Shown here: positions 13,293 to 25,674 of the stretch, one piece after another | How positions within the stretch are numbered: the first letter of the stretch is position 1 | Layout: each line of letters opens with the position of its first letter | Assembly (NCBI RefSeq): GCF_003751845.1 | Contig: NZ_RJKQ01000003.1 | Location: 62,001-126,000 of the forward strand | Direction: 5' to 3' | Length of the DNA stretch: 64,000 nt | DNA from: Enterobacter sp. BIGb0383 | Lineage (GTDB): Bacteria; Pseudomonadota; Gammaproteobacteria; Enterobacterales; Enterobacteriaceae | The notes under the pieces: model-generated | What the model was told of the DNA's origin: nothing | The model's input: only the letters and a program-made list of their open reading frames with translations | Database searches by the model: none | Program-made: the position numbers and the translations under genes

Positions 13293-13781
13293 TTATTCAC
13301 CTTCACCGCCTTCGGTTTCGGTGATGATTTGATACAGCTCTTCATTGCTCTGCGCCGCACGCAGGCGACGGCAAATGGTTTTGTCTGCCAGTCGTTTTGC
13401 CACCAGGGAGAGCGTATGCAGGTGGGTTTTCGTCTGGTCTGCCGGCACCAGCAGGGCGAACAGCAGATCGACCGGCTGGTTATCGATGGCGTCAAACGCG
13501 ATCGGCGTTTCCAGCTGGACGAATACGCCCACGGCGCGCAGCGTGTCCTCTTCCAGCTTGCCATGCGGAATGGCGATGCCGTTGCCGATACCGGTACTGC
13601 CCATTTTTTCACGGGTCAGTATCGCTTCGAACACCAGCTGCGAGGGCAGGCCAAGCTGTTTAGCGGCCAGTTCACTGATAATTTCCAGCGCGCGTTTTTT
13701 GCTCTGGCAGTGAACGCCACTGCGGGTACATTCCTGGTTAAGGACATTACTCAGTTGTAGAGTCGAATCGTTGTTCATCAT
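13293..13781 (-). CDS. ptsN: PtsN, EIIA-Ntr of the nitrogen phosphotransferase system
   Basis: 162 residues against 163 in E. coli, a PTS EIIA type-2 fold. The phospho-accepting His73 sits in GIAIPHGKLEED. PtsN phosphorylation reports nitrogen and carbon state; in E. coli the dephospho form acts on TrkA, KdpD and the stringent response. It lies between hpf (77-base gap) and rapZ in the conserved rpoN operon. The start MMNNDSTLQL corresponds to E. coli MTNNDTTLQL. Confidence 0.97.
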   Translation of the reverse strand: MMNNDSTLQLSNVLNQECTRSGVHCQSKKRALEIISELAAKQLGLPSQLVFEAILTREKMGSTGIGNGIAIPHGKLEEDTLRAVGVFVQLETPIAFDAIDNQPVDLLFALLVPADQTKTHLHTLSLVAKRLADKTICRRLRAAQSNEELYQIITETEGGEGE

Positions 13782-13858
13782 AATTTCACCTGGGCGTTTC
13801 CGGTAAGCAGGTACCAGCGGTTGCTGGCGGCCCGCCTACCGGCGAACGCCCGGACAAT

Positions 13859-14146
13859 TTAGTGTTGTTTCAGTTTATCTTTATGTTTAGTTAACTGCCG
13901 CGCCAGCTTATCAATTAAGCCGTCGATGGCGGCGTACATATCTTGCCCTTCCGCACTGGCGTGAATCTCGCCCCCGTTAACGTGCAGGGTGGCGTCCGAG
14001 GAATGTGTCACTTTCTCCACTTTCAACACAATGTAGACCTGATTGATCCGGTCAAAGTACTGTTCCAGCTTAGCGAATTTTGCCTGAATAAACTCGCGCA
14101 TGGCGTCAGTAATTTCGACATTGTGTCCAGTGATGTTGAGCTGCAT
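13859..14146 (-). CDS. hpf: Hpf, short ribosome hibernation promoting factor
   Basis: 95 residues starting MQLNITGHNVEIT, identical in length to E. coli HPF (YhbH). The short form has only the S30AE domain; it binds the decoding region of the 30S subunit and, with RMF, converts 70S ribosomes to 100S dimers in stationary phase. The C-terminus KHKDKLKQH is typical. The frame is open 28 codons further upstream, but family length and the GGAAGA ribosome site support this ATG. It lies 22 bases downstream of rpoN. Confidence 0.97.
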   Translation of the reverse strand: MQLNITGHNVEITDAMREFIQAKFAKLEQYFDRINQVYIVLKVEKVTHSSDATLHVNGGEIHASAEGQDMYAAIDGLIDKLARQLTKHKDKLKQH

Positions 14147-14168
14147 AGTGTCTTCCTTATCGGTTGTG

Positions 14169-15602
14169 TCAGACCAGTTGTTTACGCTGGTTTGACGGCG
14201 GAATGGATAAAGACTCTCGGTACTTTGCAACAGTACGGCGTGCCACCATGATACCTTGTTCCGACAGCATGGAGGTTAACTTACTGTCACTCAGTGGTTT
14301 CGCTGGGTTCTCCGCAGCAACTAATTTCTTCACCAGCGCACGGATGGCCGTCGACGAGGCTTCGCCACCGCCTTCGGTGCTCACATGACTGGAGAAGAAA
14401 TATTTAAGCTCAAAAATGCCTCGTGGGCTATGCAGATACTTCTGTGTTGTCACACGTGAAATGGTCGATTCGTGCATCTCGACGGCCTGCGCAATATCTG
14501 CAAGCACCATCGGTTTCATAAATTCTTCGCCCTGCTCGAAAAAGGCCTGCTGCTGTTCGACGATGCAGCGGCTGACGCGTAGAAGCGTATCGTTGCGGCT
14601 TTCCAGGCTCTTGATCAGCCACTTCGCATCCTGCAGATTGCTGCGGATAAACTGGCTGTCCGCCTCGTTGCGGGCGCTACCGCCCATTGCCGCATAGTGC
14701 TGATTGATCTGCAGGCGCGGCAGGCTGTCGGAGTTCAGCTCAACCACCCAGCGTGCGCCGTGCTTGCGCACCAGCACATCGGGGATGACATATTCGGGTT
14801 CGCTGGTCTGGATCGACTGTCCCGGGCGCGGATCCAGTGACTGGATCAGCTGCACCGCTTCTTTCAGGATATCTTCTTTCAGACGGGTGACACGCATCAG
14901 GGAGCGGAAATCGTGGTTGGCCAGCAGATCGAGGTGATCGCTGATGATCGTCCGCGCTTCGTCGAGCCGCGGCGTCTCTCTGGCAAACTGGGAAAGCTGG
15001 ATCAGCAGGCAGTCGCGCAGATCTTTTGCCGCGACGCCGACCGGATCAAAACGCTGAACGCGTTTAAGTACCGCTTCGACCTCATCCATGCCGATCTCAT
15101 CGTTGCCGAGACTGTCGAGGATATCCTGCAGGGAAACGGTGAGATAGCCGGTGTCATCCACGGCATCCACAATCGACGTGGCGATAGCGCGGTCGGTTTC
15201 AGAAAAGGGAGTGAGCTCCAGCTGCCACATCAGGTAATCCTGCAGCGACTGGGTGGTTTCGCCCTGATAGACCGGCAGCTCATCGTCCTGGTAGTCGACG
15301 CTGTTCCCGGACGGCGTACCCGCGGTGTAGATTTCGTCCCAGCTGGCGTCGAGCGGCAGCTCTTCCGGCATCTCTTTTTGCTCAAGCGCATCGGCGGTGT
15401 CCAGGGTTTCGCTGTCCTGGGTTTCCTGGGTGTCCACTTCTTCGTGAAGATCGGTTTGCTCAAGCAGGGGATTGCTGTCCAGCGCCTGCTGTAATTCCTG
15501 CTGTAGCTCCAGCGTTGACAGCTGCAGCAGACGAATCGCCTGCTGCAGCTGCGGCGTCATTGCCAGCTGTTGGCTCAGTCTTAGTTGCAAACCTTGCTTC
15601 AT
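14169..15602 (-). CDS. rpoN: RNA polymerase sigma-54 factor RpoN
   Basis: 477 residues, the E. coli length. The Gln/Leu-rich region I (residues 1-50) contacts activator ATPases, an acidic region II follows, then the core-binding and HTH domains. The RpoN box [11 protein letters not shown] near the C-terminus reads the -24 element. Sigma-54 directs nitrogen assimilation, phage-shock and other genes that need bacterial enhancer-binding proteins. It is followed by hpf, ptsN, rapZ and npr and preceded by lptB at a 136-base gap holding a hairpin. Confidence 0.98.
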   Translation of the reverse strand: MKQGLQLRLSQQLAMTPQLQQAIRLLQLSTLELQQELQQALDSNPLLEQTDLHEEVDTQETQDSETLDTADALEQKEMPEELPLDASWDEIYTAGTPSGNSVDYQDDELPVYQGETTQSLQDYLMWQLELTPFSETDRAIATSIVDAVDDTGYLTVSLQDILDSLGNDEIGMDEVEAVLKRVQRFDPVGVAAKDLRDCLLIQLSQFARETPRLDEARTIISDHLDLLANHDFRSLMRVTRLKEDILKEAVQLIQSLDPRPGQSIQTSEPEYVIPDVLVRKHGARWVVELNSDSLPRLQINQHYAAMGGSARNEADSQFIRSNLQDAKWLIKSLESRNDTLLRVSRCIVEQQQAFFEQGEEFMKPMVLADIAQAVEMHESTISRVTTQKYLHSPRGIFELKYFFSSHVSTEGGGEASSTAIRALVKKLVAAENPAKPLSDSKLTSMLSEQGIMVARRTVAKYRESLSIPPSNQRKQLV

Positions 15603-15711
15603 ATTCAGAGCGATACTCTCCGGTGTTTTGAGCGACCCGTTATACGTAACCTGCGCTATTCAGGGGATATATTCTTTCCGGCATGTTTGCACAGAAGCCC
15701 CAAAATAGACA

Positions 15712-15736
15712 GGGCAAAGGCCGTTTTCCTTTACCC
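15712..15736 (-). terminator. Hairpin between lptB and rpoN, possible partial terminator
   Basis: Three bases past the lptB stop the minus strand can form GGGTAAAGG / CCTTTGCCC (9 pairs, one G-U) with a 7-base loop. The following TGTCTATTTT is only partly T-rich, so attenuation or mRNA processing is as likely as full termination. Confidence 0.4.
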
Positions 15737-15738
15737 TA

Positions 15739-16464
15739 TCAGAGTCTGAAGTCTTCCCCAAGATACACACGCTTAACGTGTTCGTCTTCCAGGATCTCTC
15801 CCGGCGTGCCGTGGGCGATCAGGTGTCCCTGGCTGACGATGTAGGCGCGTTCGCACACGGCCAGCGTCTCGCGGACGTTATGGTCGGTGATCAGCACGCC
15901 GAGGCCGCTGTCGCGCAGGTGCTCGATAATACGTTTGATATCGATAACCGAAATCGGGTCAACGCCGGCGAACGGCTCATCGAGGAGGATAAATTTCGGG
16001 TTGGCGGCCAGCGCACGGGCGATTTCAACGCGGCGACGTTCACCACCGGAAAGCGCCTGGCCCAGGCTGTCGCGCAGGTGTTCAATATGAAACTCAGCCA
16101 TCAGCTCGTTAGCACGATCTTCGCGCTGCTCGCTGCTCAGATCGTCGCGGATCTGCAGGACCGCCATCAGGTTATCGTAAACGCTCAGACGACGGAAAAT
16201 AGAGGCTTCCTGAGGCAGATAGCCGATCCCACGACGCGCACGGGCGTGCAGCGGCAGCAGGCTGATATCTTCATCATCGATGATGATATTACCGGCATCG
16301 CGGGGCACGATCCCCACCACCATGTAAAACGTGGTGGTTTTACCCGCGCCGTTAGGCCCGAGGAGGCCCACAATTTCGCCGGAATTAACGGTCAGACTGA
16401 CGTCTTCCACCACGCGGCGGCCTTTATAGGCCTTGGCAAGGTTTTTTGCAGTTAATGTAGCCAT
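15739..16464 (-). CDS. lptB: LptB, ATPase of the lipopolysaccharide exporter
   Basis: 241 residues, an ABC ATPase with Walker [10 protein letters not shown], signature [15 protein letters not shown], and Walker [13 protein letters not shown] followed by the H-loop (ITDHNV). With LptF and LptG it extracts LPS from the inner membrane and pushes it through LptC-LptA to LptD/E. It starts 6 bases after the lptA stop. Length and motifs are intact. Confidence 0.98.
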   Translation of the reverse strand: MATLTAKNLAKAYKGRRVVEDVSLTVNSGEIVGLLGPNGAGKTTTFYMVVGIVPRDAGNIIIDDEDISLLPLHARARRGIGYLPQEASIFRRLSVYDNLMAVLQIRDDLSSEQREDRANELMAEFHIEHLRDSLGQALSGGERRRVEIARALAANPKFILLDEPFAGVDPISVIDIKRIIEHLRDSGLGVLITDHNVRETLAVCERAYIVSQGHLIAHGTPGEILEDEHVKRVYLGEDFRL

Positions 16465-16470
16465 AGCGGA

Positions 16471-17025
16471 TCAGTTACTCTTGTTTTGCGCCGGTGCCGG
16501 AGTTGTACCTTTGTCCTGCAGCTGCGACGGCACCAGTACGGTGGTGACGCGTTTACCCTTGTCGCTAAACGCCTGCATTTTTTGCTCTTTCACCAGATAG
16601 GTGATCTTGTCGCCTTTGATATTGCTGTCGACCTGCTCAAGGTAAGCGTCGCCGGTCAGCACGACAAAATCATTCTGTAATTCATAGCGCATATGCGCCG
16701 CATGCCCTTTAACGGGTTTACCGTTATCCTGCATCTGATAGAAGGTTGCCGGTTTACCGTAACCGTCGATCACTTCTTTACCCTGCTCTCCGCCCGGACG
16801 GGTCACGACGACCTTATCGGCGTTGATCTTAATACTGCCCTGGGTCATCACCACATTGCCGGTGAAGGTCACCACATTGCCCTGCATATCCAGCGACTGC
16901 TGATCGGATTCAATGTGAATCGGCTGATCGGTATCGCCCGTCAGCGCCAGCGCGGGAAGGCTGGCGGCCAGCAACGCACCGGCAATAGCGAGATTAAGGC
17001 TGAGTTTGTTTGTTCTGAATTTCAT
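16471..17025 (-). CDS. lptA: LptA, periplasmic lipopolysaccharide bridge protein
   Basis: 184 residues (185 in E. coli) with a cleavable signal peptide of about 27 residues (MKFRTNKLSLNL, then a hydrophobic core ending ALAL). The mature protein is an OstA-fold beta-jellyroll with conserved GDTDQPIHIESDQQSLDMQ; LptA oligomers carry LPS across the periplasm between LptC and LptD. The start lies inside the end of lptC (32-base overlap) and lacks a good Shine-Dalgarno sequence, having CCTCCT just before the ATG, so translation is probably coupled to lptC. A TTG seven codons upstream is a less likely alternative. Confidence 0.96.
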   Translation of the reverse strand: MKFRTNKLSLNLAIAGALLAASLPALALTGDTDQPIHIESDQQSLDMQGNVVTFTGNVVMTQGSIKINADKVVVTRPGGEQGKEVIDGYGKPATFYQMQDNGKPVKGHAAHMRYELQNDFVVLTGDAYLEQVDSNIKGDKITYLVKEQKMQAFSDKGKRVTTVLVPSQLQDKGTTPAPAQNKSN

Positions 17026-17569
17026 AGGAGGTTTTAACCTTTTCAATCAGCTCTGCGTTTTTGCTGCGTAAGTTCCCGCGCATTTTCAGGCCGCTGGAAT
17101 TAAATGTTGTTCCGTACAGGGTCACCATGTCATCGGAGGAGACATCCTGGGTAATCAGATTAACCTGGGCATTATCGGTGGTGATCCTGCGCAGCTGTGA
17201 GTCAGCTGTCAGGGCCAGAATTTCAACGTTACCGTAAAGATACAGCATGCGGTCATCCGTCAGTTTGGCTTTATCTGACTTAATCGACCACTCCGGCGTC
17301 TTATTTTTGTCGTAGGTCGTCAGCACCGGCTGGGTGAACCATGACAGCGATTGCTCGGAGTAATACTCCACGTTGCGGGCGATCAGCCGATAATTCAACG
17401 CGCCTTCCGGGCTGTAGACCAGCGTATGGGTGCGCTCGCTTCGATAGTTCGGCGCGCTGGCATCCGGCGCCGCCTGCTCCGGTTCATCCTGGCTGACCAG
17501 GTTAACGCCGATGAGCACCAGGGCGGCCAGCGACAGCAGAATAATAATCCAGCGTCTGGTTTTACTCAT
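16994..17569 (-). CDS. lptC: LptC, inner-membrane lipopolysaccharide export protein
   Basis: 191 residues, the E. coli length. A single N-terminal membrane helix (residues 7-25, WIIILLSLAALVLIGVNLV) anchors a periplasmic jellyroll that receives LPS from LptB2FG and hands it to LptA. It overlaps the kdsC stop by four bases (17566-17569) and lptA by 32 bases, so the operon is tightly coupled. Confidence 0.97.
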   Translation of the reverse strand: MSKTRRWIIILLSLAALVLIGVNLVSQDEPEQAAPDASAPNYRSERTHTLVYSPEGALNYRLIARNVEYYSEQSLSWFTQPVLTTYDKNKTPEWSIKSDKAKLTDDRMLYLYGNVEILALTADSQLRRITTDNAQVNLITQDVSSDDMVTLYGTTFNSSGLKMRGNLRSKNAELIEKVKTSYEIQNKQTQP

Positions 17570-18132
17570 ATTGATTGCCCTTTGGCCTCATCCAGCTTCC
17601 CCTGCGCCAGCAGTAACAAATCACAGACTTCGCGTACCGCTCCGCGTCCACCGTTAATCCGGGTAACGTAATCCGCGCGCGGCGGCAACAGCGGGTGGGC
17701 GTCCGCAACGGCGATGCTCAGCCCGACTTTGGCCATGACCGGCCAGTCGATCAAATCGTCCCCGACGTAGGCGACATCCTGCGGGGCGACGGCAAGCTTC
17801 GACAGCAGATCGTCAAATGCGACAAGTTTATCAGATTGTCCCTGATAAAGATGGGTAATGCCGAGCGTGGCGCAGCGATCTTCGACCAGCTTCGCTTTTC
17901 GCCCGGTGATAATGGCGACCTCAATACCTGATGTCAGCGCGCAGCGGATACCGTAGCCATCGCGAACGTTAAAGGCTTTTAGCTCTTCGCCATTGTTGCC
18001 CATATAGATAAGGCCGTCGGACAACACGCCGTCTACGTCGAGGATCAGCAGGCGGATGTTCTGCGCCCTGGCCATGACCTGGGTGCTTACCGGCCCGTAG
18101 CAGGTTGCTACGGGCGACTCAGCATTACTCAT
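17566..18132 (-). CDS. kdsC: KdsC, 3-deoxy-D-manno-octulosonate 8-phosphate phosphatase
   Basis: 188 residues, the E. coli length, starting MSNAESPVATCYGPVS. It is a C0 HAD-family tetrameric phosphatase that releases phosphate from Kdo-8-P in Kdo synthesis for LPS. Motif I is LLILDVDGVLSDG with the nucleophile and acid aspartates, motif II is ITG, and motif III is GDDLIDWP. The frame continues 27 codons upstream, but GGATAG before this ATG and family length support it. It lies 13 bases after kdsD, the isomerase of the same pathway. Confidence 0.97.
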   Translation of the reverse strand: MSNAESPVATCYGPVSTQVMARAQNIRLLILDVDGVLSDGLIYMGNNGEELKAFNVRDGYGIRCALTSGIEVAIITGRKAKLVEDRCATLGITHLYQGQSDKLVAFDDLLSKLAVAPQDVAYVGDDLIDWPVMAKVGLSIAVADAHPLLPPRADYVTRINGGRGAVREVCDLLLLAQGKLDEAKGQSI

Positions 18133-18145
18133 TCTTCTATCCTTA

Positions 18146-19132
18146 TTACACGACGCCTGCGCGCAGCAGATCATGCATATGTACCACACCCAGCAACTGG
18201 TCGCCATCGGCAACCATTACGCAGGTAATATGGCGGGACTGCATCAGATTCAACGCGTCGACCGCCAGGATCCCCGGACGAATACGAATACCGCCCGGCG
18301 TCATGACTTCAGCAATGCTGAGGTCCCGCATATCAACACCCATATCAAACACCCGGCGCAGGTCACCGTCGGTAAAGATGCCGTCGATCTTCAGCAGATC
18401 GTCGCAGATAACGGTCATCCCCAGATTCTTACGCGTAATCTCCAGCAGAGCATCGCGCAGGGAGGCGTCTTTGCTGACGCGGGGAATATCGCTGCCGGTA
18501 TGCATAATATCGTTCACCCGCAGCAGCAGCTTCCTGCCCAGCGCCCCGCCGGGATGAGAAAGTGCGAAATCTTCTGCCGTAAAGCCGCGGGCCTTCAGCA
18601 GGGCAACCGCGAGGGCATCGCCCATCACCAGCGTCGCCGTGGTGCTGGAGGTCGGTGCCAGACCCAGCGGGCAAGCTTCCTGAGGCACTTTGACGCATAA
18701 ATGAATATCCGCCGCCCGTCCCATGGTGCTTTCCGGGCGGCTGGTGATGCAAATTAACGGCACCTGCAGGCGCTTGAGCACCGGGATCAGGGCCTGAATT
18801 TCGTTAGACTCGCCGGAGTTCGAAAGGGCAATCACCACATCCTGAGGGGAAACCATACCGAGATCGCCGTGAGCGGCTTCCCCAGGATGAACGAAGAAAG
18901 AAGAGGTGCCCGTGCTGGCAAAGGTGGCAGCCATCTTGCGGCCAATATGCCCCGATTTGCCCATTCCCATCACCACGACTTTGCCGGTGCAGTAAAAAAG
19001 CTTCTCGCAGGCGCGGCTAAAGTCTTCATTAATGTACTGATCGAGCTGGGCCAGACCTTCACGTTCAATCTCCAGGACGTCGATTCCTGCCTGCTGAAAG
19101 TCAAAACCCGGTGGCAAATCTATGTGCGACAT
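18146..19132 (-). CDS. kdsD: KdsD, D-arabinose 5-phosphate isomerase
   Basis: 328 residues, the E. coli length. An N-terminal SIS domain (VVVMGMGKSGHIGRK, and SNSGESNEI) is followed by two CBS domains from about residue 200. It converts ribulose 5-phosphate to arabinose 5-phosphate, the first committed step to Kdo. kdsC is immediately downstream, so two of the Kdo enzymes sit beside the lpt export genes. Confidence 0.97.
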   Translation of the reverse strand: MSHIDLPPGFDFQQAGIDVLEIEREGLAQLDQYINEDFSRACEKLFYCTGKVVVMGMGKSGHIGRKMAATFASTGTSSFFVHPGEAAHGDLGMVSPQDVVIALSNSGESNEIQALIPVLKRLQVPLICITSRPESTMGRAADIHLCVKVPQEACPLGLAPTSSTTATLVMGDALAVALLKARGFTAEDFALSHPGGALGRKLLLRVNDIMHTGSDIPRVSKDASLRDALLEITRKNLGMTVICDDLLKIDGIFTDGDLRRVFDMGVDMRDLSIAEVMTPGGIRIRPGILAVDALNLMQSRHITCVMVADGDQLLGVVHMHDLLRAGVV

Positions 19133-19144
19133 AATGGTTTCCGA

Positions 19145-20122
19145 TTAGTCAACGAAAAGCGGCGACAGCCAGTACAGCATCGCCAGCCACAAAACAAAGG
19201 CGCCGATTAACAGTGCACCCGCGCCTTTTCCTGGTTGACGATGGCGGCCCCAGCACAGCAGCGCAAACACCACGCTCGCGGCCAGCATCACGCCATAGTC
19301 ACGGCTAAACGCCAGTGGATTAAAGGCGCCGGGCGCAATCAGCGCAGGCAGACCCATCACGATGGCGATATTGAAAATATTGGCGCCAATGATATTACCA
19401 ATCGCAATATCATCTTCACCCTTCCGTGCGCCCGCGATAGCCGTTGCCAGTTCAGGCAGGCTGGTGCCGAGGGCAATCACCGTAAGGCCAATGGTTAACT
19501 CACTGATAGCAAAGTAGTTACCCAGCACGGTGGCGTTATCCACCACCATCCGCGTGGCCATCGGCATAATAATCAGCGCGACGCCGAGCCACAGAAAGGC
19601 CACCGGCAGCGAGCCTTCCCGCGGCAGTTCCGCGACCTGTTCACGCGTCAGACTGTCGTTGCCCTGTTTTTCCGCGATCCGGGCGATTTTAACAATGAAC
19701 AGCAGCCACAGCACGGCCAGCGCAAGCAGGAATACGCCGTTGAGGCGCGTGAGCTGGCCATCATACAGCACCGCGCCCGCCACGAGACTCACGAACAACA
19801 TTAGCGGCAGTTCGCGGCGCAGAATATCAGAATGCACGGTAAAGGAGTGCAGCAGCGCCGATAAACCGAGGATCAGCAGGATATTAATAATGTTAGAGCC
19901 GATTGCGGTACCGATAGCGAGATCGATCTGACCGTGCAGCGATGCCGTGACCGAAACGATGATCTCCGGTAGCGAGGTTCCCACGCTAACGACCGTCATG
20001 CCGATGATCAGCGGAGGTATGCCCAGCGAGCGGCAGAGAATGGAGGCAGCGAACACCAGACGATCGGCACTGTAGACCACCAGGAGCAAACCAATAATTA
20101 ACAGAGCCGTCGCTAAAAGCAT
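19145..20122 (-). CDS. yrbG: YrbG, sodium/calcium exchanger family protein
   Basis: 325 residues, the E. coli length, from MLLATALLII. It is a CaCA-superfamily membrane protein with about ten helices and the two inverted alpha-repeat motifs: GMTVVSVGTSLPEIIVS near residue 40 and GLTVIALGTSLPELATA near residue 218. The transported ion has not been firmly established; E. coli YrbG is dispensable. It is the first minus-strand gene of the kds-lpt-rpoN cluster, 12 bases before kdsD, and is divergent from mlaF across about 220 bases. Confidence 0.93.
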   Translation of the reverse strand: MLLATALLIIGLLLVVYSADRLVFAASILCRSLGIPPLIIGMTVVSVGTSLPEIIVSVTASLHGQIDLAIGTAIGSNIINILLILGLSALLHSFTVHSDILRRELPLMLFVSLVAGAVLYDGQLTRLNGVFLLALAVLWLLFIVKIARIAEKQGNDSLTREQVAELPREGSLPVAFLWLGVALIIMPMATRMVVDNATVLGNYFAISELTIGLTVIALGTSLPELATAIAGARKGEDDIAIGNIIGANIFNIAIVMGLPALIAPGAFNPLAFSRDYGVMLAASVVFALLCWGRHRQPGKGAGALLIGAFVLWLAMLYWLSPLFVD

Positions 20123-20343
20123 GTAAAGTCCTTTCTTCAGGTATACTCGTCGGTCCGCGATCCAAATCCGCTGGCGGTGCATACGGGCGCAACGATAGCG
20201 TAATTTTGACTTTATGCGCTCAAAAAGTAAAACAAATGCCAGCTTTCGCTAACCGTTACCGGTAAGTTTCTGTAAAAATGTTGGGTTTGTGGCGAAATAA
20301 CGCGCCATGCTTAAGTAAACCGGCTTCTAAAAGGGATGAATCC

Positions 20344-21946
<1,603 letters not shown>

Positions 21947-21950
21947 GTTC

Positions 21951-22502
21951 ATGCAAACGAAAAGAAATGAAATCTGGGTCGGGCTTTTTTTAGTTGCAGC
22001 GCTGCTGGCCGGTCTGTTTATCTGCCTCAAGGCGGCGAACGTGACCTCAATGCGTACCGAACCGACGTACCGAATTTACGCCACCTTTGACAATATCGGT
22101 GGACTGAAAGTGAGCTCGCCGGTACGCATTGGCGGCGTGACCATCGGTCGCGTGGCGGAGATTGCGCTGGATGAGAAAAACTACCTGCCGCGCGTCGCGC
22201 TCGATATCGAAGAGCGTTACAACCAAATCCCGGATACCAGCTCGCTGGCGATCCGAACGTCCGGTCTGCTGGGAGAACAGTACCTGGCGCTGAACGTCGG
22301 CTTCGACGATCCTGAACTGGGAACGGCAATGCTGAAAGACGGCAGCACCCTGCAGGACACCAAGTCAGCGATGGTGCTGGAGGACCTGATCGGACAATTC
22401 CTTTACAACAGTAAAGGGAGCGACAATAAGACTTCTGGCGATGCGCCAGAACCTGCCGCGGGCAATAATGACGCGACGCCGCCTGCGGGCGCGACGCCCT
22501 AA
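21951..22502 (+). CDS. mlaD: MlaD, MCE-domain subunit of the phospholipid transporter
   Basis: 183 residues, the E. coli length, from [14 protein letters not shown]. One N-terminal membrane helix (about residues 8-28) and a single MCE domain ([19 protein letters not shown] onward). The homohexameric ring with a central hydrophobic pore carries lipid between MlaE and the periplasmic MlaC. The C-terminal tail is Ala/Pro-rich and variable. It sits between mlaE and mlaC. Confidence 0.97.
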   Translation: MQTKRNEIWVGLFLVAALLAGLFICLKAANVTSMRTEPTYRIYATFDNIGGLKVSSPVRIGGVTIGRVAEIALDEKNYLPRVALDIEERYNQIPDTSSLAIRTSGLLGEQYLALNVGFDDPELGTAMLKDGSTLQDTKSAMVLEDLIGQFLYNSKGSDNKTSGDAPEPAAGNNDATPPAGATP

Positions 22503-22519
22503 TTACGGAGAGCATACTC

Positions 22520-23155
22520 ATGTTTAAACGCATCTTAATGATCGCCATGCTGGTCATCGCGCCGCTGTCAGCCGCGACCGCAGCCGATCAGTCCAACCCT
22601 TATAAGCTGATGAACGAAGCGGCGCAGAAGACCTTCGATCGTCTTAAAAACGAGCAGTCGCAGATCCGCGCAAACCCGGATTATTTACGCCAGGTTGTCG
22701 ATCAGGAGCTGCTTCCTTACGTGCAGGTAAAATATGCCGGTGCTCTGGTGCTGGGACGTTACTACAAAGACGCGACCCCGGCGCAGCGCGAAGCCTATTT
22801 CACCGCGTTTCGTGAATACCTGAAGCAGGCCTACGGCCAGGCGCTGGCGCTGTACCACGGTCAGACTTATCAGATCGCACCGGAACAGCCGCTGGGTGAT
22901 GCGACGATCGTACCGATCCGCGTCACTATCATCGATCCGAATGGTCGTCCGCCGGTACGCCTTGATTTCCAGTGGCGTAAAAATACCCAGAGCGGAAACT
23001 GGCAGGCTTACGACATGATCGCCGAAGGGGTGAGCATGATCACCACTAAGCAGAACGAGTGGAGCGACCTGCTGCGTACCAAAGGCATTGATGGCCTGAC
23101 GGAACAGCTGAAGTCTATTTCTCGTCAGTCGATCACCCTGGATCAGCAGAAATAA
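22520..23155 (+). CDS. mlaC: MlaC, periplasmic phospholipid-binding protein
   Basis: 211 residues, the E. coli length. A signal peptide ([18 protein letters not shown], cleavage near ATA-A) precedes a soluble Tol/Mla C-domain that shuttles one phospholipid between the outer-membrane MlaA-porin complex and MlaD. A conserved feature is [20 protein letters not shown]. Its last base is shared with the mlaB start codon (taATG). Confidence 0.97.
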   Translation: MFKRILMIAMLVIAPLSAATAADQSNPYKLMNEAAQKTFDRLKNEQSQIRANPDYLRQVVDQELLPYVQVKYAGALVLGRYYKDATPAQREAYFTAFREYLKQAYGQALALYHGQTYQIAPEQPLGDATIVPIRVTIIDPNGRPPVRLDFQWRKNTQSGNWQAYDMIAEGVSMITTKQNEWSDLLRTKGIDGLTEQLKSISRQSITLDQQK

Positions 23156-23454
23156 TGCCGATGCAGCTTAACTGGACGCGTGACGGCGAACGGCTGGCCC
23201 TGCAGGGGGAACTGGATCAGGACACCCTGAACGGCCTCTGGGACGTACGGGAGCAGGCGATACAGGGCGTATCGGTCATCGACCTGAGCGAGGTATCACG
23301 CGTTGATACCGCCGGTCTGGCGCTGCTGATCCATCTTGCCGATCGGGCGAAACAGCTGGGACAGACGGTGCGTCTTGAGAGCGCCAGCGAAAATCTGCGT
23401 ACGCTGGCGCAGCTTTACAATCTGCCCGATGGGCTATTGCCCGGCGCGAATTAA
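23155..23454 (+). CDS. mlaB: MlaB, STAS-domain subunit of the phospholipid transporter
   Basis: 99 residues with this start; an in-frame ATG two codons on (23161) would give 97, the E. coli length. A stand-alone STAS domain (VIDLSEVSRVDTAGLALLIHL) binds MlaF in the cytoplasm and promotes its ATPase activity and stability. It overlaps the mlaC stop by one base, implying coupled translation, and is followed by a terminator. Confidence 0.95.
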   Translation: MPMQLNWTRDGERLALQGELDQDTLNGLWDVREQAIQGVSVIDLSEVSRVDTAGLALLIHLADRAKQLGQTVRLESASENLRTLAQLYNLPDGLLPGAN

Positions 23455-23479
23455 CGATTTCAGTCGTTTACTGTTAATG

Positions 23480-23509
23480 GCCTCATCGATTTATGCGGTG
23501 GGGCTTTTT
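23480..23509 (+). terminator. Intrinsic terminator after mlaB
   Basis: Stem GCCTCATCG (23480-23488) pairs with CGGTGGGGC (23496-23504), nine pairs including two G-U, followed by TTTTT. It closes the mlaFEDCB operon ahead of ibaG-murA. Confidence 0.75.
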
Positions 23510-23583
23510 GCTTATTTCAGACCGCGCCACTTTCCTCTAAGATGTGGGGCTGTTTTCACTACCAGACGAATAATGTAACGCCC

Positions 23584-23838
23584 ATGGAAAATCAAGAAAT
23601 TCAGACCGTGCTGATGAACGCACTCTCCCTTGAAGAAGTCCACGTCTCTGGCGATGGCAGCCACTTTCAGGTGATCGCCGTGGGTGAGATGTTTGACGGT
23701 ATGAGCCGGGTTAAAAAGCAGCAGGCTATTTACGCCCCGCTGATGGCGTATATTGCGGATAACCGCATTCATGCGCTGTCGATCAAAGCGTTTACCCCGC
23801 AAGAGTGGGCACGCGACCGCAAACTTAACGGCCTTTAA
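23584..23838 (+). CDS. ibaG: IbaG, BolA-family protein
   Basis: 84 residues, the E. coli IbaG (YrbA) length, starting [20 protein letters not shown] BolA fold with the signature [17 protein letters not shown]. BolA proteins bind monothiol glutaredoxins through shared Fe-S clusters; IbaG is acid-induced in E. coli. The frame is open upstream, but the family start is 23584. murA follows after 54 bases, a conserved pairing. Confidence 0.95.
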   Translation: MENQEIQTVLMNALSLEEVHVSGDGSHFQVIAVGEMFDGMSRVKKQQAIYAPLMAYIADNRIHALSIKAFTPQEWARDRKLNGL

Positions 23839-25152
<1,314 letters not shown>

Positions 25153-25173
25153 TTTATCGTCTGAACCAGACCC

Positions 25174-25206
25174 GCCCCCGGCTATTGCAGTCGGGGGCTT
25201 TTTTTT
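25174..25206 (+). terminator. murA intrinsic terminator
   Basis: GCCCCCG (25174-25180) pairs with CGGGGGC (25192-25198) and is followed by eight T. Confidence 0.9.
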
Positions 25207-25220
25207 ATGTATATTGGAGC

Positions 25221-25490
25221 TTATTGAATCTTTCTGGAGCGCATTAGCCGAGTACGGTCGATACGTTCATGGGTGATGGGATCGTGGTAGCGCGAGGGCC
25301 AGATGATCCACGGATCGACGCCCAGCACACCGGCAATAATAATCTCACCTTTTGGCCACGGCCGGGTCAACGCATTTGCCAGCGTTGACGAGCTGAGCCC
25401 ATTGCGGCGAGACTCGGCTGCCATTGACGTTCCTTTTTTACGCAGTCCGGCAATAATATCCGCCGGGTGCCAGTCATGTAACTCTGTCAT
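25221..25490 (-). CDS. sfsB: SfsB (Nlp), Ner-like DNA-binding regulator
   Basis: 89 residues (about 92 in E. coli Nlp/SfsB). A single helix-turn-helix of the phage Mu Ner family, with the conserved DWHPADIIAGLRKKGTSMAA and LSSSTLANAL segments. E. coli SfsB is a putative regulator of maltose metabolism genes. It is monocistronic here, tail-to-tail with murA and downstream of ispB on the same strand. Confidence 0.93.
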   Translation of the reverse strand: MTELHDWHPADIIAGLRKKGTSMAAESRRNGLSSSTLANALTRPWPKGEIIIAGVLGVDPWIIWPSRYHDPITHERIDRTRLMRSRKIQ

Positions 25491-25647
25491 AGTTCCTCCC
25501 TGTTATGCTGGTGCATGCTTTTTGTTTCAGTATGCATAATAACCACAAATAAGCTAAGATGTTCTTGTAAGTTTATGTTTTGTGATGGCGCATAAAAACG
25601 TATGCAACGAGGGCTGCAAAGAAAAGAGTGGAATGGCGGGAGAAGCA

Positions 25648-25669
25648 TTCCCGCGCCTGGGCGCGGGAA
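25648..25669. terminator. Hairpin after ispB
   Basis: A perfect inverted repeat, TTCCCGCGC / GCGCGGGAA, with a 4-base loop lies just beyond the ispB stop. Neither side has a strong T tract, so it may be a weak terminator or a 3' stabilising hairpin. Confidence 0.45.
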
Positions 25670-25674
25670 GGGGA

